Assembly (NCBI GenBank): GCA_965240325.2 | Contig: OZ251249.1 | Coordinates: 1-64,000, forward strand | Length of the DNA: 64,000 nt | Reading direction: 5' to 3' | Origin: Rebecca billardiae RCC1528 | Taxonomy: Eukaryota; Haptophyta | In this document: positions 37,382-46,600 of the stretch, piece by piece | Position numbering within the stretch: position 1 is the first letter of the stretch | How the letters are laid out: every line of letters starts with the position of its first letter | Notes under the pieces: generated by a model | Database searches by the model: none | What the model saw: the letters and a program-made list of their open reading frames with translations, nothing else | Told to the model about the DNA's origin: nothing | Made by a program: the position numbers and the translations under genes

Positions 37382-37759
37382 GAACTCGTTTGTGGTGACG
37401 GCGTGAGTTTGGTGGTGCCGTCGCCTTCCGACCGGTGAGATCGGCCAATCTCGGGTTCGCTCATGGCTTATCTGGTTATCTCCACCGCCATCCGATCGCC
37501 ATCCTTTACATGAGATTCGTCCCACCTATTTGATATTACTATCATACCGGCTTACTTCAACCGCGCCCCTGATCAAGGGCCTTGACCTGATACCGTGTTC
37601 GTGTGCGGCCCGTTGACTGGCTACTTGTACGCGAGCCGCTTATTATCAAATCATCCGACCTCGGCCAATGGGGAAACACATGCGAACCCAGACGATGAAA
37701 ATTGAGCAAGCCGGTACCCCATTACCCATGAGTCATAAGAGCACTGCATCTATCCGATC
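37382..37759. promoter_or_regulatory. Upstream region of the giant gene
   Basis: Noncoding stretch with lower GC than its surroundings, immediately 5' of the minus-strand start codon. It presumably holds that gene's promoter and 5' UTR. I see no confident TATA box or other named motif. Confidence 0.4.
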
Positions 37760-37761
37760 TA

Positions 37762-38745
37762 TCCCCTTACCGCAGTCTGCTTCTATACGAAGCAGATTTG
37801 GGTGGGCGGCGGCGTGGGAGCGCTGGGCGCGCAGGTAGACGGCGCGAGCGGGCGCGCGCACGCTTTGGGGCATCTTTGGGACCATACCCATCGATGACCC
37901 GAGCCTCGCCGCCACCGCCCTTCCCCTTCTCCCGTGCCACGGCGTCCAGACGGAGTGCCAAACGAGCGTTTGAACATGCCACGAAGCAGATTTGGAATGG
38001 TGCTCAAACCGCTGCGGAGGTGATCGTCAGGCTGCGGCGTGAGGCTGGGAGGGGTATCATAACGTAATGGATGACGGTCGTCACCCGTGCGCCGGTCGGT
38101 AGGCTGCTACTCAGCGCCCGTAGGCTCGTACGCTGCACCTCGAGCTCAAGATCCCTCACCGTGGGCTCCGCGCGAGTGACACTGAGCACGAGGAGGGTGT
38201 ACTTGCGAGGGGTACGCGCGTCGCGCCTGCGATCGACGCCAGGACAAGCGAAGAAGCGATACCACCACTCCCGCGAAGCGCCTGCCTGACTTGCACTGGG
38301 TGTACACACTGCGTGCGGCGTGCCGCAAGGAAGGAGCCCGACCCGTGCCTCAGCGTGTCCCGCGCGGCTGGCTGGTGGGCACTTTCAACGTGATCGGTCA
38401 TGCGAACGCGCGCAGAGTAACGCGCGCAGTATGTACACTGTCTACAATCATCTTTGTCGGTCGCCCACGTGCTTGAAGCGGCTGCAAGGAGTGCAGTCGG
38501 GTGTCGCGGGCCAGTCGAGCGCCCAGCCAGCACGACGGCAGCTCGGCGCCGCCGCGCGTTGCCATCGTGGAGGCGGTGAAGCTGGAGGTACTAGGCTGGC
38601 GGCTGTCTGAGGGTAGCTAGACCATGCCTGGGCACTCTCAAGCCGTGTTCAACGCCCAGGCGCGCGTGGGTGGGCCGCAAAGCGCGCGCAGCGGCCGCCG
38701 TCAAATCTGCTTCCATACGAAGCAGATTGAACTGCGGTAAGGGGA
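37762..38745. mobile_element. MITE-like element, 984 bp, with TA target duplication
   Basis: The left terminus TCCCCTTACCGCAG (37762) and right terminus CTGCGGTAAGGGGA (ending 38745) are inverted repeats flanked by TA at 37760-37761 and 38746-38747. Just inside each end is a palindrome: CTGCTTC-TATAC-GAAGCAG on the left and a longer AATCTGCTTC-CATAC-GAAGCAGATT on the right. The inverted similarity thus extends about 40 bp with a 3-bp gap. There is a related half-site near 37980-37993 and no coding capacity. A TA duplication is typical of Tc1/mariner-type elements. It sits between two divergently transcribed RCC1-domain genes. Confidence 0.8.
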
Positions 38746-38747
38746 TA

Positions 38748-39240
38748 TCAATAGCCACAAAGCTCCCTCAGCGTGGCCGTCGCGGCGCTCCCACGCGGGC
38801 CGCTCGCCCTCGGCCGCCGCCACCACCGGTGGCGGCGGCTGTGAGGCGGGTGCAAAGGCGGCGAGTGAAAGCGAGCCCCGCGCGGGCGGCGAGAGAGACG
38901 CGCAGTGCTGAGACCTGATGCGGGAGTGCCCGAACAACGTGAAGGTGCGTCCATCTTCCAAGCGCGCGACCGGTCCGACACCGCGCCACGCCAAACGAGC
39001 ACCACGCGTGTCGCCCCCCAGCGCCGGCCACGCGTCCCGAGGCGCTGCCATGTTTCGTCACGGGCCCGATCTCTGAGGTTAGCCCCGGCCGCTCTGCGAG
39101 CGTGGTTCCACCACGCGCAGAGCGGCCGGGTGTGTATCGGCCAGTGTTCGACGTGCGCAACGCCGCAACCCGCAGCGGACCGGCATTTTCCGCGCCGGCC
39201 ACGGGCCAACCGTCTTTCCTCCACCGACCGCGGGGCAACG
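38748..39240 (+). promoter_or_regulatory. Upstream region of the F-box/RCC1 gene
   Basis: Sequence between the MITE-like element and the start codon. An in-frame upstream ATG at 38905 would add 112 Arg/Pro-rich residues without domain character, so this stretch is more likely promoter and 5' UTR. No specific promoter motif is evident. Confidence 0.4.
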
Positions 39241-40653
39241 ATGAACACGGCACCGACAACGCGCGCGCGTGGGGAGGCGCGCTCGGCAGCGGCGGCCGTG
39301 CGGCTGACCGACCTGCCGCCCGAGCTCGTCGCGCGCATTCTCTCCCACCTCGACGGCACGCGCGACCTCGCCGCCGCCAACGCCGCCGCTCGCCTCTTCC
39401 GCGGCGCGCCGCTCGAGCACGCGCTGCGCGAGCGCGCTCGCGCGCGCGGGCACGAGGCCGCGCTGCCGCCGACCCTGCCGACGGGCACGCGCACGTGGGC
39501 GGAGGAGCTGCTTGCGCGCGAGCGCGTGTGCGAGCTTGCGTGCGCGCACGCGCACGCTGCCGCTGCCAGCCTATCCTTTCAGATGCGCCTCTCCGCCTTT
39601 GTCGACGGCGCCGGCGGCGTGCACACGTGCGGGACGCCATTGGGCCATCCCGAGCTCAGCAGGGAGTCCCGCGTGCTCGTGCCGAGGCGCGTCGACTCGC
39701 TGGCCGCTGTGCGTGTGCGTGCAGTTGCTGCCGGCGGCACGTACCTGCTCGCGTTGAGCGACGCCGGAGCCGTGTATGCGTGCGGCAACAACGACTACGG
39801 CCAGCTGGGCGTGGGCGACAAGGCTGAGCGACGGGCGTTCGTGCCTGTGGCGGCGCTGGGTGCGGAGCTCGTCGTCGGCGTCGCTGCCGGTTTGTACCAC
39901 AGCCTCGCGCTCACGGCTGCCGGCGCTGCGTACATCTGGGGCCGCGGCGGCTTTGGCATGCTCGGCCACGGCGACCTGAAGGAGCGGCTGGAGCCGACGC
40001 GCATCGAGGCGCTGGACGGCGTGCGCGTGGGCGGCGCGGCCGCGGGCAGCCGGCACACGCTGCTGCTCTCGGCGTGCGGCGCCGTATACTCGTGCGGGGA
40101 GGCCTACGACGGCCGCATTGGGCACGGTGACGATCAGCGGCGGCACATTCCGCGGCGCATCGAGGCACTCGCAGGCGTGCGCGCCGTGCACGTGAGCGCG
40201 GGCTTCAACCACAGCCTGGTGGTGGACGCAGCGGGCGGCGTGCACTCCTTCGGACACGGTGAGTCTGGCGCGCTCGGACACGGTGACGAGGCGCGTCGCT
40301 TAGTGCCCACGCGTATCGCCGCCCTGATGGGCGTGCGTGCCGTGCGCGCCAGGGCAGGCTATCGCAGCAGCGCGGTGGTGTGCGCGGACGGCAGCGTGCA
40401 CGCGTTTGGGCTCAACGACTACGGCCAGCTGGGGCTGGGAGATCAAGCGGGGCGTTGGCTGCCCACGCGGGTGGGGGGTCTCGCGCATGCGCACGTGGTC
40501 GACTGCTCGCTCGGTAACAAGCACGCCCTCTACGTCACCGCGGACGGCGGCGTGCACGCGTGCGGCGGTTCAAGCGCGCTCGGCTTGGGAGTCTGGGGCA
40601 ACGACCCGCAGCGCGTGGTGCAGCTGCCGCCCCTACGCTGTGGGCCGCGTTGA
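39241..40653 (+). CDS. F-box protein with seven RCC1 repeats
   Basis: Intronless frame of 470 residues. The start ATG at 39241 (MNTAPTTRARG) is chosen because the F-box follows within 20 residues. The F-box spans about residues 20-60 (VRLTDLPPELVARILSHLDG). From about residue 113 there are seven RCC1-type repeats, each with a C/W/F-G...GxLGxG core (ACGNNDYGQLGVG, IWGRGGFGMLGHG, SCGEAYDGRIGHG, SFGHGESGALGHG, AFGLNDYGQLGLG). This is the count for a closed seven-bladed propeller. F-box proteins with substrate-binding propellers usually serve as SCF ubiquitin-ligase receptors, so a role in targeted protein turnover is the family expectation; the substrate is unknown. It is divergent from the giant gene, whose extracellular RCC1-like repeats are of a distinct Cys-rich type. 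Confidence 0.9.
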   Translation: MNTAPTTRARGEARSAAAAVRLTDLPPELVARILSHLDGTRDLAAANAAARLFRGAPLEHALRERARARGHEAALPPTLPTGTRTWAEELLARERVCELACAHAHAAAASLSFQMRLSAFVDGAGGVHTCGTPLGHPELSRESRVLVPRRVDSLAAVRVRAVAAGGTYLLALSDAGAVYACGNNDYGQLGVGDKAERRAFVPVAALGAELVVGVAAGLYHSLALTAAGAAYIWGRGGFGMLGHGDLKERLEPTRIEALDGVRVGGAAAGSRHTLLLSACGAVYSCGEAYDGRIGHGDDQRRHIPRRIEALAGVRAVHVSAGFNHSLVVDAAGGVHSFGHGESGALGHGDEARRLVPTRIAALMGVRAVRARAGYRSSAVVCADGSVHAFGLNDYGQLGLGDQAGRWLPTRVGGLAHAHVVDCSLGNKHALYVTADGGVHACGGSSALGLGVWGNDPQRVVQLPPLRCGPR

Positions 40654-42189
40654 GCGCACTGCCAGTGCTGGTCGCGCTGGTCGCGCAGGCATGCCTGAGT
40701 GCGGCGTGCGTGCGAGTGCTGGCGCAGGGCAGTGTGCCGCGCTGCCCTGCTGCCGAGTCGAAACTGACGACGGCGGCCTCGATCGCCGCGGCGGCGTCGC
40801 CGCGCGCTGCAAGCGGGCGCAGCAGCAGGCGGAGGGCGCAGGGGCGGCGGGGGCTCGTCGATCTGGCTGATGCGCGCGCGGCCCGTAGTAGTGATGGCCG
40901 CGTTCCCGGTGATGATGATGGCATTATTATTATTTTTATTATTATATATATATATATATACGTTTAATATGTCGCGCGTGATTATATATATCGGTATATA
41001 TATATGGCTCGGATCCGACGACGAGTACCGTAACGTGACGTAAACGGCGATGCATCACTGAATGCGGTCACGAACGGGCCACGGCCGGCACGCTGTCGCT
41101 GCTGCGGCGCATACTACGCCGTACGACCGTACGCCGATTCACGCCGCCGGCCGGCCCGACGCGGTGCTGCTGATGACGACGGTTCCGCGGGCGAGACTGC
41201 TTCCGCGAGCAGGCGGCAGATAATCTGATGGCGGAGCAACCTGCTACTCGCGCATGGCAGCACTCCTCATTATTGACTCAGTTACATCAGTGCGAGTCCG
41301 TGACTCATCGTCAGCAAGCAGGCAGTCATCATCATCAGCAACTACCGCCGGATCGGACATCGGTCAGCAGCTGACGAACTCCGCCGCCTGCGCGCTACGA
41401 CAGGTCATGATGCTGAGCCGTGCATGTATATGATGGCAATATATATCACTAATCAGCGCCGCCGCGCGCGCGGATCCGGATTCTGCTAGTTATAGCTATA
41501 CCGCGACACGCGCGGCTGCGCCCGCGCGGCCGGCATTGATGACGATATATACCATGGCAGCGGAAACGGATCGATCGTTCGACCGGGCATGGCTCGGCTG
41601 CTGCATGCTGGCTCGATCGCCGTGCTGATGCTGCTGCCATCCGCCGGCGGCCGCGCGCGGCGGCAGCGAGCGCGAGCGCAGGCGGCGCCGCAGCCGCGGC
41701 CGAGTGCAGCCGCGCGGCAGTCGTCCCCCGCGCGGCGGCCGGCGCCCGAGCCATCGCGGCGCTTCGCGCCACCGCTCAGCCGCGCGCGGGGCAGTCGTGT
41801 ACACGTCTGCTGTCTGCAACACAGCGACGGACCCCGCCCGGACACAGCGCGGCGCGCGGGCCGCCCGAGGCGCGGCGCGTGCGGGTGTGAAGCTGCGACG
41901 GCGTCCACGAGAGAGAGAGAGCGCGCGCGCAAACAAGGGGGCGGGGCGGCGGCGCGCGACCGGCACGCGGCCGCGCGGCGCCGCGCGCGATGGTGGTGTG
42001 TGGTGTGTGGAGGGCCGTGCGCCCCCCGGGGACGTGAACGTGTGCTGCTGCGTGCAGCTGCAGCGGCGGCTGCGCGCAGCCCTTGCTGGGCGGAGCCGCC
42101 CGCGCCGCCCGCACCCGCGCGCCGCGCCGCGCCGCGCCGCGCCGAGCGGCGCGGGCGCGGGCGCGCGGGCGCGCGGGCGGGCGGGCGGC
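40654..42189. other. Intergenic region with AT-rich islands
   Basis: Noncoding stretch between the converging F-box/RCC1 gene and Gln-rich gene. AT-rich islands with TATATA runs lie at 40919-41005 and about 41425-41450, in striking contrast to the GC-rich surroundings. A GAGA run is near 41910-41925. The right part (about 41950-42189) is probably the 3' UTR of the minus-strand Gln-rich gene, because a copy of it follows the decayed duplicate at 53.3 kb. Confidence 0.55.
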
Positions 42190-43290
42190 TCACTGCTGCG
42201 GCGGCTGCGGCGGCAGCGGCGGCGGCTGCGAGCCGCCGAACATGTCCATGCCGCCGCCCATGCCGCCCATGCCGCTCGGGTCGAAGTAGGCGCCGCCCAT
42301 CCCGCCGCCCATCCCGCCGCCGCCCATGTGCAGCCCGCCCGAGCCGTCGGCGTAGCCGCCGCCGCCGAACACGGCGGCGCCGCCGAACGGCGCGAGCCCG
42401 TGGTGCCCCGGGTGGTGCGCGTAGTGCCCGAGCATCCGGCCGCCGTGCTGCCCCTGCGCCTGCTGCTGCTGCTGCTGCTGCTGCTGCGCCAGCTGCTGCT
42501 GCAGCGCCGCCGCGCCGTGCAGCTGCGCGGCGAGCTGCGCGGCCGCGTGCGCCTGCGCGTGCGCGTGCGCCTGCGCCTGCGCTTGCGCGTGCGCGTGCGC
42601 CTGCGCCGCCGCATGGTGGTGCGACTGCGCCGCGTACTGGTGCGCCCCGGCCCCCGGCGGCGGCGGCTGGCCGCCGCCTCCGCCGCCGTGCTCAAAAGGC
42701 CGGCCGCCGAACGCGCCGCCGCCGGACGCGTCGTACTGCGCGCCCAGCCCGCCGCCGCCGCCGCCGCCGTACAGCGCAGCGTCCGCCCACGGCGGCGCGT
42801 TGGCGCTCATGCCGCTGCCGCCGCCCACGAGGCCCAGGCCGGCGACCCACTGCGCGCCGCCGCCCGCCGACCCAAACCCGCCGCCGCCCGCCGCCGAGTG
42901 CGGCGGCTGCGGCTGCTGCTGCGGCGGCGGCGGCTGCTGCGGCTGCGGCTGCGGCGGCGGCTGCTGCTGCTGCTGCTGCGGCTGCGACTGCGGCGGCTGC
43001 TGCGCCCGCTGCCCGCCGCCGCCGCCCCACATCACGCCGCCGCCGTCGGCCGCGGCCGCCGCGCTCGCGGCCGCCGCAGCGCCGCCGCCGCCAAACAGCC
43101 CGTGCGCGGCCGCGGCGGACGGGCCGGAGGACGCGGGCGGCTGCGCGCCGCGTCCTCCAAGCGGCGCCCACGCCCCACCGCCACCGCCGCCGCCCCCACC
43201 GCCCGCCGCCGCGGTGGGCGAGGGGCGGTCCGGGTGCTGTCGGACCGGCTCGGGAGGCGATTGAGGCAGCGGATCAGCGCTACCGGGCCG
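42190..43290 (-). CDS. Gln/Gly/His-rich low-complexity protein, 5'-truncated or first exon not visible
   Basis: Minus-strand open frame ending at 42190. Readable protein starts around 43280 (PTAAAGGGGG...) and runs about 365 residues. In order it holds Gly runs, poly-Ala, a Gln/Pro-rich stretch (about 42900-43010), Gly-rich blocks, a His/Ala/Gln alternation (about 42530-42630), a pure CAG-encoded Gln run (about 42460-42490), and a Gly/Met-rich tail ending DMFGGSQPPPLPPQPPQQ. No catalytic domain or family is recognised. Such composition is common in transcriptional or RNA-binding regulators, but that is only a composition argument. Upstream of about 43290 the frame runs into dispersed repeat sequence, so the true N-terminus is missing or lies beyond an intron. 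Its C-terminal end is duplicated in inverted orientation at 53147. Confidence 0.55.
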   Translation of the reverse strand, partial: RPGSADPLPQSPPEPVRQHPDRPSPTAAAGGGGGGGGGGAWAPLGGRGAQPPASSGPSAAAAHGLFGGGGAAAAASAAAAADGGGVMWGGGGGQRAQQPPQSQPQQQQQQPPPQPQPQQPPPPQQQPQPPHSAAGGGGFGSAGGGAQWVAGLGLVGGGSGMSANAPPWADAALYGGGGGGGLGAQYDASGGGAFGGRPFEHGGGGGGQPPPPGAGAHQYAAQSHHHAAAQAHAHAQAQAQAHAHAQAHAAAQLAAQLHGAAALQQQLAQQQQQQQQQAQGQHGGRMLGHYAHHPGHHGLAPFGGAAVFGGGGYADGSGGLHMGGGGMGGGMGGAYFDPSGMGGMGGGMDMFGGSQPPPLPPQPPQQ

Positions 43291-43600
43291 TACGTGCGCG
43301 GCGCAGTCGGTTCCTCGCACTTGGAGACCCCGAGTGAGTGGCAACCGTGAGGGCACTCCCAAAGACCAGCATGGTGGCCCGCTACAATAATGTGATATCC
43401 GCTGCTGACGACTGGAGCCGCGGCGGGCAGGGCCGCGCCGCGGCAGTGCGGCACACTGCAGGCCGAGCGGGTACAGTGGCCATAAGCGACGGACCCAGAG
43501 CCAGTACGTGGGGCATCTGCCGACGTGGCCTGCCGCAGTGACCCCCGGGCGAGCTGCAACCGCGAGGGCACTCCTAATTACCGGTGTGGTGGGCCACCAC
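43291..43600 (+). repeat. Dispersed subtelomeric repeat next to the satellite
   Basis: Carries AGCGACGGACCCAGAG, GGGGCATCTGCCGACGTG and ACCGCGAGGGCACTCC in the same order as copies at 14.98-15.44 kb, plus a partial second copy at 43340-43370. It lies exactly between the truncated Gln-rich gene and the 195-bp satellite. Confidence 0.75.
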
Positions 43601-46600
43601 AGCTCAGTGCCACCCAATACCACCGGGCGGTAAGCTCCGACGTCTGGGGCGGCCTGCCCCGGCCCTCCCGCGCTTGCCCCAGCCTCTGGGCGCCGCCCGC
43701 CAGCACATTCTCAGCTCGCGTGCCCTTAGCCGAGCTCCGCGTGCCGACTCGGCTGCTTGGGGCAGCGGTCAAAGCGATGCCCCGCAGTGAAGGAAAGCGC
43801 AGTGCCATCCAATACCAGCGGGAGGTGGGCCCCGATGTCTGGGGCGGCCTGCCCCGCCCCTCCCGCGCTTGCCCCAGCCTCTGGGCGCCGCCCGCCAGCA
43901 CATTCTCAGCTCGCGCGCCCTTAGCCGAGCTCCGCGTGCCGACGCGGCTGCTTGGGGCAGCGGTCAGAGCGATGCCCCGAGGCGAGGGGCGGCGCAGTGC
44001 CACCCAATACCACGGGGAGGTGGGCCCCGACGTCTGGGGCGGCCTGCCCCGCCCCTCCCGCGCTTGCCCCAGCCTCTGGGCGCCGCCCGCCAGCACATTC
44101 CCAGCTCGCGCGCCCGCAGCCGAGCTCCGCGTGCCGACGCGGCTGCTTGGGGCAGCGGTCAAAGCGATGCCCCGCAGTGAAGGAAAGCGCAGTGCCACCC
44201 AATACCACCGAAAGGTGGGCCCCTACGTCTGGGGCGGCCTGCCCCGCCCCTCCCGCGCTTGCCCCAGCCTCTGGGCGCCGCCCGCCGGCACATTCCCAGC
44301 TCGCGCGCCCTTAGCCGAGCTCCGCGTGCCGACGCGGCTGCTTGGGGCAGCGGTCGAAGCGATGCCCCGAGGCGAGGGGCGGCGCAGTGCCACCCAATAC
44401 CACCGGGAGGTGGGCCCCGACGTCTGGGGTGGCCTGCCCCGCCCCTCCCGCGCTTGCCCCAGCCTCTGGGCGCCGCCCGCCAGCGCATTCCCAGCTCGCG
44501 CGCCCGCAGCCAAGCTCCGCGTGCCGACGCGGCTGCTTGGGGCAGCGGTCAAAGCGATGCCCCGAGGCGAGGGGCGGCGCAGTGCCACCCAATACCACAG
44601 GGAGGTGGCCTGCCCCGCCCCTCCCGCGCTTGCCCCAGCCTCTGGGCGCCGCCCGCCAGCACATTCCCAGCTCGCGCGCCCGCAGCCGAGCTCCGCGTGC
44701 CGACGCGGCTGCTTGGGGCAGCGGTGCCACGCGTGCCGACGCGGCTGCTTGGGGCAGCGGTCAAAGCGATGCCCCGCAGTGAAGGAAAGCGCAGTGCCAG
44801 CCAATACCACCGGGAGGTGGGCCCCTACGTCTGGGGCGGCCTGCCCCGCCCCTCCCGCGCTTGCCCCAGCCTCTGGGCGCCGCCCGTCGGCACATTCCCA
44901 GCTCGCGCGCCCTTAGCCGAGCTCCGCGTGCCGACGCGGCTGCTTGGGGCAGCGGTCGAAGCGATGCCCCGAGGCGAGGGGCGGCGCAGTGCCACCCAAT
45001 ACCACCGGGAGGTGGGCCCCGATGTCTGGGGCGGCCTGCCCCGCCCCTCCCGCGCTTGCCCCAGCCTCTGGGCGCCGCCCGCCAGCACATTCTCAGCTCG
45101 CGCGCCCTTAGCCGAGCTCCGCGTGCCGACGCGGCTGCTTGGGGCAGCGGTCAGAGCGATGCCCCGAGGCGAGGGGCGGCGCAGTGCCACCCAATACCAC
45201 GGGGAGGTGGGCCCCGACGTCTGGGGCGGCCTGCCCCGCCCCTCCCGCGCTTGCCCCAGCCTCTGGGCGCCGCCCGCCAGCGCATTCCCAGCTCGCGCGC
45301 CCGCAGCCAAGCTCCGCGTGCCGACGCGGCTGCTTGGGGCAGCGGTCAAAGCGATGCCCCGAGGCGAGGGGCGGCGCAGTGCCACCCAATACCACAGGGG
45401 GGTGGCCTGCCCCGCCCCTCCCGCGCTTGCCCCAGCCTCTGGGCGCCGCCCGCCAGCGCATTCCCAGCTCGCGCGCCCGCAGCCAAGCTCCGCGTGCCGA
45501 CGCGGCTGCTTGGGGCAGCGGTCAAAGCGATGCCCCGAGGCGAGGGGCGGCGCAGTGCCACCCAATACCACCGGGAGGTGGGCCCCTACGTCTGGGGCGG
45601 CCTGCCCCGCCCCTCCCGCGCTTGCCCCAGCCTCTGGGCGCCGCCCGCCAGCACATTCCCAGCTCGCGCGCCCGCAGCCGAGCCACGCGTGCCGACGCGG
45701 CTGCTTGGGGCAGCGGTCAACGCGATGCCCCGCAGTGAAGGAAAGCGCAGTGCCACCCAATACCACCGGGAGGTGGGCCCCTACGTCTGGGGCGGCCTGC
45801 CCCGCCCCTCCCGCGCTTGCCCCAGCCTCTGGACGCCGCCCGCCAGCACATTCCCAGCTCGCGCGCCCTTAGCCGAGCCACGCGTGCCGGCGCGGCTGCT
45901 TGGGGCAGCGGTCAAAGCGATGCCCCGCAGTGAAGGAAAGCGCAGTGCCACCCAATACCACCGGGAGGTGGGCCCCTACGTCTGGGGCGGCCTGCCCCGC
46001 CCCTCCCGCGCTTGCCCCAGCCTCTGGGCGCCGCCCGCCAGCACATTCCCAGCTCGCGCGCCCTTAGCCGAGCCACGCGTGCCGACGCGGCTGCTTGGGG
46101 CAGCGGTCAAAGCGATGCCCCGCAGTGAAGGAAAGCGCAGTGCCACCCAATACCACCGGGAGGTGGGCCCCTACGTCTGGGGCGGCCTGCCCCGCCCCTC
46201 CCGCGCTTGCCCCAGCCTCTGGGCGCCGCCCGCCAGCACATTCCAAGCTCGCGCGCCCGCAGCCGAGCCACGCGTGCCGACGCGGCTGCTTGGGGCAGCG
46301 GTCAAAGCGATGCCCCGCAGTGAAGGAAAGCGCAGTGCCACCCAATACCACCGGGAGGTGGGCCCCTACGTCTGGGGCGGCCTGCCCCGCCCCTCCCGCG
46401 CTTGCCCCAGCCTCTGGGCGCCGCCCGCCAGCACATGCCAAGCTCGCGCGCCCGCAGCCGAGCCACGCGTGCCGACGCGGCTGCTTGGGGCAGCGGTCAA
46501 AGCGATGCCCCGAGGCGAGGGGCGGCACAGTGCCACCCAATACCACAGGGAGGTGGGCCCCGACGTCTGGGGCGGCCTGCCCCGCCCCTCCCGCGCTTGC

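Noticed and set aside
38905-39240. Upstream in-frame ATG extending the F-box/RCC1 protein by 112 residues
   Set aside because: The added segment is Arg/Pro-rich without domain character. The ATG at 39241 starts shortly before the F-box, as usual for the family.
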